From Acidobacteriota bacterium (GTDB lineage: Bacteria > Acidobacteriota > Holophagae > Thermotomaculales > Thermotomaculaceae): a DNA stretch of 6,062 nt. Below, one piece after another: positions 1-6,062 of the stretch. Position 1 is the stretch's first letter. Each line of letters opens with the position of its first letter. Location of the stretch: contig JAMOUY010000360.1 in assembly GCA_027067895.1 (NCBI GenBank), positions 1 through 6,062 of the forward strand. Direction: 5' to 3'. The notes under the pieces are model-generated. The model saw only the letters and a program-made list of their open reading frames with translations, was not told the origin of the DNA and made no database searches. The translations under genes and the position numbers were made by a program.

Positions 1-904
1 TGTCAAAAACAACGATTGTGTCGTTAAGAGAGTAACCTACAATTGTCAGGAATGCGGCAACAACGGGTAGGGTAAATTCCTGTCTGAAAACCGCAAAAAA
101 TCCAAGCGTAATGATAACGTCGTGGACAAGCGCCATAATTGCGCCTATTGCGTAGTCAAACTTAAACCTTATTGCAACGTAAATCAAAATGGCAATCAAA
201 GCCATGACGATTGCCGTAACCGCTTTTTCGGTCTGCTCAACCGAGATGCTTGGACTGAATGTGTCAACTTTCAGTATTACGTAGTTTCCAGCATAGAAAT
301 TGTCTTTTATAAATTTCTTTACGTCTTCGTTTTGAATGTTTTTTACAGCCTCGTCGACAGAGTTAAAGAAATCGTTTTTCTTGTTTCTCTCTTCAATAAT
401 AGAGTTTGCGATTTGCGCATACTTATCTTTTGATTTGTCAACGCCAACCATATCAAGTTGGTCAAGTTTTAAAACATTTGCTTTCCTTAACATATCTGCA
501 AGGTCTGTTTTGTTGACCTTATTTATGTCTATTTTTCCCTCAGGCGCATTTTCCTTTGCCGCTTTTACAAGGACTGAATTGATTTTTTGTGCAACAACGT
601 TTCCTACCGATGTCTCGTCGCCTTCTTTACCTTTGATTTTTACAAGATATTCCGGAAAGTTGCTTTCTGTTTTTACCTGAACAATTTGCACGTGCTTGAA
701 TCCGCTTTCCGCAAAAAGTTTTCTCAATTCGTCTATTGTAACGTTTTCTTTGAATTTTATCTGAATTTCAGTACCGCCTACAAATTGAACGCCTTTTTGT
801 ATCCCCAGAGTAAAAATGGCAATTATTGAGCCGATAATAAAGAGCATAGATATGCTCATAGCAATGTGTCTTACACCCATGAAATTTATATCTTTTTTCA
901 ACAT
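1..904 (-). CDS. secF: Protein translocase subunit SecF (C-terminus cut off by window edge)
   Basis: SecF is the inner-membrane partner of SecD; the pair uses the proton-motive force to drive late steps of Sec-dependent export. I translated 301 residues from the ATG at 904-902; the frame stays open to the left edge. Seen: TM1 about residues 15-34, the family motif GGTEIQIKF at 43-51, a long periplasmic segment of about 190 residues (35-227), TM2 about 228-245, TM3 about 252-273 with the conserved LVHDVIITLG (D262 sits where proton-relay Asp residues are known in the family), and TM4 ending in the SecF signature GYSLNDTIVVFD (290-301). TM5, TM6 and roughly 70 residues are missing to the left. 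The start follows a Shine-Dalgarno (AAGGGGTGA, spacing 7) that overlaps the secD stop. Odd: the periplasmic part is nearly twice the length of that of E. coli SecF and contains a helix-hairpin-helix-like block at about 125-191. Identity as SecF is certain; the inserted block's fold is inference. Confidence 0.97.
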   Translation of the reverse strand, partial: MLKKDINFMGVRHIAMSISMLFIIGSIIAIFTLGIQKGVQFVGGTEIQIKFKENVTIDELRKLFAESGFKHVQIVQVKTESNFPEYLVKIKGKEGDETSVGNVVAQKINSVLVKAAKENAPEGKIDINKVNKTDLADMLRKANVLKLDQLDMVGVDKSKDKYAQIANSIIEERNKKNDFFNSVDEAVKNIQNEDVKKFIKDNFYAGNYVILKVDTFSPSISVEQTEKAVTAIVMALIAILIYVAIRFKFDYAIGAIMALVHDVIITLGFFAVFRQEFTLPVVAAFLTIVGYSLNDTIVVFD

Positions 905-908
905 TTCA

Positions 909-917
909 TCACCCCTT
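909..917 (-). promoter_or_regulatory. secF ribosome binding site overlapping the secD stop codon
   Basis: On the minus strand the secD stop TAA (918-916) runs straight into AAGGGGTGA, with seven bases between the GGGG core and the secF ATG at 904. Only 11 bases separate the two genes. The arrangement suggests that ribosomes finishing secD help start secF, giving balanced amounts of the two subunits; the coupling is inferred, the sequence is seen. Confidence 0.75.
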
Positions 918-2454
918 AAATACTCAGCGTTTCTGCGTCGCTTCTTATTGAAAGCACAATGTCAAAGATAAGTTTTGATACAAAAATTGCGGTGAACAAA
1001 CTCGCGATAATACCGAGGGATAATGTAACGGCGAATCCCTTAACCGGTCCGGTTCCGTATTGGAAGAGGAAAAGTGCCGCAATCAAAGTTGTTATGTTTC
1101 CGTCCAATACTGCGGACAATCCTTTTGAAAATCCTGTATCAACAGCCGCTCTCGGTGTTTTTCCGTTTCTTAACTCTTCCTTGATTCTCTCAAAGATAAT
1201 AACGTTTGCGTCAACAGCCATACCTATCGTAAGAATAAATCCCGCGATACCGGGAAGTGTTAAAGTTGCATGGAAGTATGCCATTCCGCCCAAAAGGTAA
1301 ATCATATTGAGAAGAAGCGCAATGTCTGCGTTAAGTCCTGCAAGTTTGTAATAGAAAAGCATAAAAATCATAACAATTATCAAACCCCAAAGAGCGGCTT
1401 TAATTCCTTTTCTGATAGAGTCTCTTCCCAAAGAGGGGCCTACCGTTCTTTCTTCAAGAAATGTCATTGATGCGGGAAGGGCGCCCGACCTTAATTTAAT
1501 AGCTAAATCTTCCGCTTCTTCAATGCTGAACCTTCCTGTGATTTCAGCGGTGGGGCTGTTTATCTGCTCGTTAATTCTCGGTGCGGATACAATCTTTTTG
1601 TCAAGAATAATTGCAAGTCTTTCTCCAACATGCTCTCCGGTAACCTTTGCAAACTTCTCAACACCTACTTTATTCAACGAAAAGGAAACGGAAGGCGAGC
1701 CGTATCTGTCAGTTGCCCTTCTTGCCGTTTTAATATCGTTTCCGTTTAATTCAACCCTCTCTTTAACAAGATAAAATGATTTTCCGTCTTCTCCCGGAAG
1801 AATTGTTGTTCCTTTCGGAAGTTTTCCGTTGTGAGCCTGTAAAACCATTTCCTTTGACGGATATGGATTCGGGTCTGCCAAAAGCCTTAATTCAAGCCAT
1901 CCGGGTTCGGAAAGGTTTTTCTTAATTCTTTCGGGATTATCAACGCCGGGAAGTTCAATAACTATTCTGTCGCTTTCAAGTCCCTGTCTCTGAATAACAG
2001 GCTCGGCAACGCCGAATTCGTCAACCCTGTTGTTGATAATTAGCAAAGCCTGTTTCATAGCCTGCTTTTTAATCTCTTTTTTAAGGCTTTCTTTCATTGT
2101 AAACTCAAAAGTTCCGTTGCCTAATTCCTTCATTGTGTATCCCGCCATATAGCCTTTGAATTTTTCTTTTGCTTTTTCTATTTTGTCAGCCGGAATTCCT
2201 TCAACAATAATTTTTAAATTTTTATCGTCTTTTGTTATGTTTGTGTATTCAATTTTTTCGTCTTGAAGCATGTATTCAAGATTTGACTTTGTGTTATCCA
2301 ATTCCGCTCTTAACGCTTCGTCAAGGTTTACCTTTAAAACCATGTGAATACCGCCCCTTAAATCAAGGCCTAAATTGATTTTTTCCTGAGGGGGATAAAC
2401 ATAGTAAATTGCTCCCGCCGTCAGAAGCACCACTAACAAGATTCTCCATTTCAT
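916..2454 (-). CDS. secD: Protein translocase subunit SecD
   Basis: SecD (512 aa) forms the SecDF complex that pulls preproteins across the inner membrane using the proton gradient. Seen: TM1 about residues 4-20; the hallmark LGLDLRGG at 28-35; the periplasmic region with NNRVDEFGVAEP (141-152), IELPGV (166-171) and SAPRINEQI (290-298); the hinge LRSGALPA (321-328) and EERTVGPSLG (335-344); then five TM segments at about 353-371, 376-397, 401-421, 446-464 and 472-498. TM4 carries GMAVDANVIIFERIKEE (411-427), whose D415 matches the essential family aspartate. The protein is about 100 residues shorter than E. coli SecD, mainly in the periplasmic head, a size common outside Gammaproteobacteria. 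The ATG at 2454 is preceded by AGGAG (2470-2466) eleven bases upstream, slightly far but usable. It is the third gene of tgt-yajC-secD-secF, 25 bases after yajC. No key residue appears to be missing. Confidence 0.98.
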   Translation of the reverse strand: MKWRILLVVLLTAGAIYYVYPPQEKINLGLDLRGGIHMVLKVNLDEALRAELDNTKSNLEYMLQDEKIEYTNITKDDKNLKIIVEGIPADKIEKAKEKFKGYMAGYTMKELGNGTFEFTMKESLKKEIKKQAMKQALLIINNRVDEFGVAEPVIQRQGLESDRIVIELPGVDNPERIKKNLSEPGWLELRLLADPNPYPSKEMVLQAHNGKLPKGTTILPGEDGKSFYLVKERVELNGNDIKTARRATDRYGSPSVSFSLNKVGVEKFAKVTGEHVGERLAIILDKKIVSAPRINEQINSPTAEITGRFSIEEAEDLAIKLRSGALPASMTFLEERTVGPSLGRDSIRKGIKAALWGLIIVMIFMLFYYKLAGLNADIALLLNMIYLLGGMAYFHATLTLPGIAGFILTIGMAVDANVIIFERIKEELRNGKTPRAAVDTGFSKGLSAVLDGNITTLIAALFLFQYGTGPVKGFAVTLSLGIIASLFTAIFVSKLIFDIVLSIRSDAETLSI

Positions 2455-2479
2455 AACTTACTTCACTCCTGTTTATTTT

Positions 2480-2805
2480 TTAATTTGTTTTTTGTTCCGT
2501 ATTGGATTGTAACCCTGCGATAGCCGCTTTGGCAACCGTTAGTTTTACGTCTTTTGCAACCCTTAAATGGACAACATTATCGCCTACATAAGCAACTTCT
2601 CCGTAAATTCCCCCGGTTGTTACAACTTTGTCACCGACTTTCAGATTGTTTCTCAATTGTTCCAAAGCCTTCTGCCTTTTTGTTTGAGGTCTTATAAGAA
2701 AAAAGTAAAAAATTGCAAATAAAACTATCAACGGAAAAATCTGGATTAAAAAATTTGGTTGTCCGGCAACCTGTCCGTTTCCTGCGTAAGCCAATGTCTC
2801 AAACA

Positions 2806-2806
<1 letters not shown>
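2480..2806 (-). CDS. yajC: Sec translocon accessory protein YajC (GTG start)
   Basis: YajC is a small single-span inner-membrane protein that co-purifies with SecDF and the SecYEG holotranslocon; it is not essential in E. coli. The 108 aa match the family's usual length. Seen: a short N-terminal periplasmic piece, one TM helix about residues 22-38, the signature FFLIRPQTKRQK (35-46) with its positive cytoplasmic flank, and the cytoplasmic motif GDKVVTTGGIYGEV (58-71) of the small beta-rich domain. The start codon is GTG (2806-2804), whose first G is the last base of the tgt stop TAG. A near-perfect Shine-Dalgarno seven bases upstream fixes this start, and the resulting MFETLAYAG N-terminus resembles other YajC proteins. 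It lies in the standard tgt-yajC-secD order. Only the exact membrane boundaries are uncertain. Confidence 0.97.
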
Positions 2807-3942
<1,136 letters not shown>

Positions 3943-3961
3943 TTACCTCTCAGAGATTTAC

Positions 3962-3990
3962 ATATTAGCACAACCCTTTTTATGTTTCAA
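3962..3990 (-). promoter_or_regulatory. Predicted sigma70-type promoter of the tgt-yajC-secD-secF operon
   Basis: Read on the minus strand, TTGAAA (3990-3985) is followed after exactly 17 bases by TAATAT (3967-3962), and TGC just ahead of the latter makes an extended -10 element. Transcription would start near 3955, giving a leader of about 16 bases with the tgt Shine-Dalgarno in it. Such a short leader leaves no room for a preQ1 riboswitch. The -10 matches only four of six consensus bases, so confidence is moderate. Confidence 0.6.
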
Positions 3991-4029
3991 TTAACAATCC
4001 TTATTTTAAGCGTGAATTATTTGAAAAAA

Positions 4030-4050
4030 CGGTATTTTAAGAAACTACCG
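4030..4050. repeat. Imperfect 21-base palindrome between the divergent promoters
   Basis: CGGTA (4030-4034) pairs with TACCG (4046-4050); after one mismatch (4035/4045) TTT (4036-4038) pairs with AAA (4042-4044), leaving a three-base centre. It lies about 40 bases behind the tgt -35 box and about 23 bases ahead of the pal -35 box, where a dimeric regulator could touch both promoters. No known operator consensus is recognised, and an imperfect repeat of this size can arise by chance in AT-rich DNA. Confidence 0.3.
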
Positions 4051-4072
4051 ATGGGATGTTTAAGATAATGGT

Positions 4073-4101
4073 TTGAGAAATTGGAATAATTTGAATATAA
4101 T
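4073..4101 (+). promoter_or_regulatory. Predicted strong sigma70-type promoter of the pal operon
   Basis: TTGAGA (4073-4078, five of six consensus bases) and a perfect TATAAT (4096-4101) are separated by 17 bases. Transcription would begin near 4108, leaving a leader of only about 22 bases that contains the AGGGGG ribosome binding site (4121-4126). A near-consensus promoter suits an abundant structural lipoprotein such as Pal and indicates that pal is the first gene of its transcript. Confidence 0.75.
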
Positions 4102-4130
4102 GTAATTAGACAAAATTTTTAGGGGGAATT

Positions 4131-4694
4131 ATGAAAAAGATAATGTTTGCAATAGTTTTATGTTTTATTTTTGCCGGGATATCCTGTAAAAAGACTCCGG
4201 AAAAGCCGATTGAAACAAAAGTTGAGAATCAACAGCAATCCGAACAAACAGAAACAAAAGAAAACGAAACAATTGACAATACAACTATTGACGAAAGCGC
4301 TTTGGGTGATAAAAAAGACGATTTTGAATCTAAATCCTTGGATGAGTTAAATAACGAAAACATTCTTGAAGATGTTTACTTTGAGTTTGATAAGGCAACA
4401 TTAACGCCCGAAACAAGAGAGGTTTTGAAAAAACACGCACAGTGGTTGAAAGAGCATCCTACGGTGAAAATCCTTATTGAGGGGCACTGCGACGAAAGAG
4501 GCACCGAGCAGTATAACCTTGCTTTGGGAGACAGAAGGGCGCATGCGGTTAAAAATTACCTTGTTTCCCTTGGAATATCCCCCGACAGAATGAAAACAAT
4601 CAGTTACGGCGAGATGTTTCCCAAAGTAAAAGGCCATAATGAATGGGCATGGTCCCAAAACAGAAGATGTCATTTTGTGATTATAGAAAAATAA
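4131..4694 (+). CDS. pal: Peptidoglycan-associated lipoprotein Pal
   Basis: Pal is an outer-membrane lipoprotein that binds peptidoglycan and is recruited by the Tol system to keep the outer membrane attached, especially at division. The 187 aa begin with a lipoprotein signal peptide: MKK, a hydrophobic core to about residue 16, and a lipobox ending GIS-C19. Gly at -3 is somewhat unusual. Lys at +2 is compatible with outer-membrane sorting. Residues 20-76 form a Glu/Thr/Gln/Asn-rich flexible tether. Residues 77-187 are an OmpA-like domain: VYFEFDKATLTPE (82-94), the signature IEGHCDERGTEQYNLALGDR (116-135) with D121 and R136 in the positions that hold the meso-diaminopimelate of the wall peptide, and NRRCHFVI (177-184) near the end. 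Two cysteines, C120 and C180, lie in the folded domain. The ATG follows AGGGGG by four bases. No tolB lies upstream; the gene starts its own operon, and cpoB follows after 19 bases. Confidence 0.96.
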   Translation: MKKIMFAIVLCFIFAGISCKKTPEKPIETKVENQQQSEQTETKENETIDNTTIDESALGDKKDDFESKSLDELNNENILEDVYFEFDKATLTPETREVLKKHAQWLKEHPTVKILIEGHCDERGTEQYNLALGDRRAHAVKNYLVSLGISPDRMKTISYGEMFPKVKGHNEWAWSQNRRCHFVIIEK

Positions 4695-4713
4695 CTTTCA
4701 GAGAGGTGTTGAT

Positions 4714-5475
4714 ATGAAAAAAATTTTCTTGTTGCTATTGTTGCCTTTGTTTATGTTTGGTTGCGTTGAAAACACGAAAACCGCGCAGGATTTGAACGAC
4801 ATTAAGGGACAAATTTGGAAAATACAAACTCAGCAGGCCGAAGAATTGAAAAAATTGAAAGAACTTCAAGACAAAGTTAACAAAAATTCCGGAGACAACG
4901 GAGCAAATGCGGATATTTTGGCAACTCAGCAGGAGATTAGGGACAGCATAGCGGCAATTCTTGAAAGAATTAAAGAGTTGGATGACAAAATAACCTATCT
5001 TTTGACAAAGGTTTCAGTGCTTGAAAAAAGCGGAAATAACAATGGTTATTTGCAGGAAAATTCCAACAGCAACACTAATTTAAGCGGGATTACCGACCCG
5101 GAAACGCTTTTCTCTCAGGCTTACGCTGATTATATGAAAGGCAATTACGATATAGCAATAATTGAATTTAAAGATTTTATATCAAAATTTCCGGAAAGCG
5201 ATAAAGTTGACGATGCGTATTACTGGCTTGGCTTGTGCTATTTTGAAAAGGAAAAGTACAGAGACGCAATTGACAGTTTTGACAAAGTTATCAAGGATTA
5301 CCCCGATTCGGATGTTTTGGCCGCCGCAATGCTTAAAAAAGGCCTTGCATTGTTTGAAATGGGGGCGGCAGGCATGGGCGCCGTTCAGTTGCAGGAATTG
5401 ATACAGAAATTTCCCATGTCAAAAGAGGCTAATTTAGCGAGAAAGAAACTTGACGCTTTGCACATAGCAAACTGA
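4714..5475 (+). CDS. cpoB: Cell division coordinator CpoB / Tol-Pal protein YbgF, lipoprotein form
   Basis: CpoB links outer-membrane constriction by Tol-Pal with septal peptidoglycan synthesis; in E. coli it binds TolA and the PBP1B-LpoB machinery. The 253 aa show three parts. A signal peptide with a hydrophobic core (4-15) ends in a lipobox-like MFG-C17, so this form is probably lipid-anchored, unlike the soluble periplasmic E. coli protein. A coiled-coil region covers about 24-57 and 66-106, heptad-like and rich in Leu, Ile, Lys, Glu and Gln, followed by an Asn/Ser linker (107-125). Three tetratricopeptide repeats follow at about 131-163, 168-200 and 205-237, each with the GNYDIAI / EKYRDAI-type core and a KFPESD / DYPDSD turn; the third is looser and glycine-rich. 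The ATG follows GAGAGG (spacing seven). Its place behind pal supports the assignment. Target interactions in this organism are inferred from the family. Confidence 0.92.
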   Translation: MKKIFLLLLLPLFMFGCVENTKTAQDLNDIKGQIWKIQTQQAEELKKLKELQDKVNKNSGDNGANADILATQQEIRDSIAAILERIKELDDKITYLLTKVSVLEKSGNNNGYLQENSNSNTNLSGITDPETLFSQAYADYMKGNYDIAIIEFKDFISKFPESDKVDDAYYWLGLCYFEKEKYRDAIDSFDKVIKDYPDSDVLAAAMLKKGLALFEMGAAGMGAVQLQELIQKFPMSKEANLARKKLDALHIAN

Positions 5476-5476
5476 C

Positions 5477-6062
5477 ATGGAGCAAATAAAGGTTTTTTCC
5501 CCTGCGAGGTTTGACCTTGCGGGGGGAACTCTTGATATTTACCCAATATATCTTTTTTTCAAAAATCCCTTTACCTTAAACTCAACCCTTTCAAAGGGGA
5601 TAACCGTAAAAATAAAAAAGATTAGAGGTAAAAGCAAAATTAAAAACCTGAATTATGGCGATGAGGAGTTTTTTCCTTCCCACAATCCTTCCCTGAAAAT
5701 TGTTTCTCTGCTTTTGGAAAATTTGGAAATTGAAAACGGTGTAGGGATTGAGTTTAAATCAGATTTCCCGCAGGGCTCGTCTTTGGGCGTTTCTTCTTCC
5801 CTTCTTGTAGGGTTGTTTTACGGATTGAAAAGGTTGTTTAACTTGAAAATGTCTTTGCCTAAAACGGTTGAATTTTTGAAAAACGTTGAGACAACTTTGA
5901 TAAACTATCCCGCGGGGTTACAGGATTACCTTGCGCCGCTTTACGGAGGGACAAACGCATTTTACTTCGGGCTAAACGGTTTTAATAGGAAAAGGGTTTT
6001 GTTAAGCAAAGAAATTTCAGATAGTTTATTGTTTGTTTACACAGGCAAAAGCCATTTTTCAG
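5477..6062 (+). CDS. GHMP-superfamily sugar/small-molecule kinase, substrate unknown (N-terminal 195 residues)
   Basis: The frame is open from the ATG at 5477 to the right edge. GHMP kinases phosphorylate sugars, mevalonate, homoserine and similar compounds with ATP in the cytoplasm. Seen: an N-terminal substrate motif SPARFDLAGGTLDIYP (8-23); a glycine/serine ATP loop PQGSSLGVSSSLL (98-110), a variant of the usual PxxxGLGSSAA; NYPAGLQDYLAPLYGGTNAF (143-162), where D150 aligns with the catalytic Asp region of the family; and VYTGKSHFS at 187-195, like the TG-R/S segment of HddA-type heptose kinases. The C-terminal half is outside the window. An in-frame stop at 5465-5467 excludes an earlier start. 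There is one base between the cpoB stop and this ATG and no visible Shine-Dalgarno, so it is probably translated by coupling. The closest recalled relatives share the AGGTLDI-type N-terminus and have no assigned substrate. Superfamily membership is solid; the substrate is unknown. Confidence 0.85.
   Translation, partial: MEQIKVFSPARFDLAGGTLDIYPIYLFFKNPFTLNSTLSKGITVKIKKIRGKSKIKNLNYGDEEFFPSHNPSLKIVSLLLENLEIENGVGIEFKSDFPQGSSLGVSSSLLVGLFYGLKRLFNLKMSLPKTVEFLKNVETTLINYPAGLQDYLAPLYGGTNAFYFGLNGFNRKRVLLSKEISDSLLFVYTGKSHFS

Noticed and set aside
122..829. Three overlapping plus-strand open frames opposite secF
   Set aside because: They are antisense to a clearly conserved SecF reading frame, overlap one another, and show no recognisable motifs.
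959..1774. Plus-strand open frames opposite secD
   Set aside because: They mirror the conserved SecD codons on the other strand and match no family.
3982..4068. A 28-codon plus-strand frame in the intergenic region with a hydrophobic start and basic end
   Set aside because: It has no ribosome binding site, overlaps the predicted tgt promoter and palindrome, and its composition is what AT-rich non-coding DNA gives by chance.
4401..4673. A 90-codon minus-strand frame opposite pal
   Set aside because: It lies opposite the OmpA-like domain and has no family features.
5162..5401. A 79-codon plus-strand frame inside cpoB in another phase
   Set aside because: It overlaps the well-formed TPR repeats of CpoB and has no motif of its own.

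Overview
This AT-rich window (well under half G+C by eye) comes from a diderm (Gram-negative-type) bacterium. Pal, an outer-membrane peptidoglycan anchor, and the Tol-Pal partner CpoB show this. The proteins look bacterial and mesophile-like but not enterobacterial: SecD is short, CpoB is lipid-anchored and SecF carries an extra periplasmic block. A lineage such as Deferribacterota or a former deltaproteobacterial group would fit, but the phylum cannot be fixed from this sequence.

Layout: two divergent operons meet in one 191-base intergenic region (3940-4130). Leftward, on the minus strand, run tgt (tRNA-guanine transglycosylase), yajC, secD and secF, the classical arrangement seen in many bacteria; secF runs off the left edge. 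The genes are tightly packed: tgt and yajC overlap by one base, yajC starts with GTG after a textbook Shine-Dalgarno, and the secF ribosome binding site overlaps the secD stop codon. Rightward run pal, cpoB (ybgF) and the first 195 codons of a GHMP-superfamily small-molecule kinase that runs off the right edge. No stretch over 300 bases lacks a gene.

The intergenic region holds two well-formed sigma70-type promoters, one for each operon, both with 17-base spacers, and an imperfect palindrome between them. There is no sign of a riboswitch, terminator, mobile element, RNA gene or CRISPR array.

How the genes work together: YajC-SecD-SecF is the accessory complex of the Sec translocon, using the proton-motive force to help pull proteins across the inner membrane. 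Pal and CpoB are Sec-exported envelope lipoproteins that tie the outer membrane to peptidoglycan and coordinate wall synthesis at constriction. Tgt (queuosine tRNA modification) is a traditional genomic passenger of the sec genes. The GHMP kinase is the least understood gene; its position directly behind pal-cpoB hints at envelope sugar metabolism but does not prove it.

Most of the window is ordinary housekeeping sequence. The points worth a second look are a helix-hairpin-helix (ComEA)-like insertion in the periplasmic part of SecF, the GHMP kinase with an altered ATP-loop motif attached to pal-cpoB, and the separation of pal-cpoB from an immediately upstream tolB.
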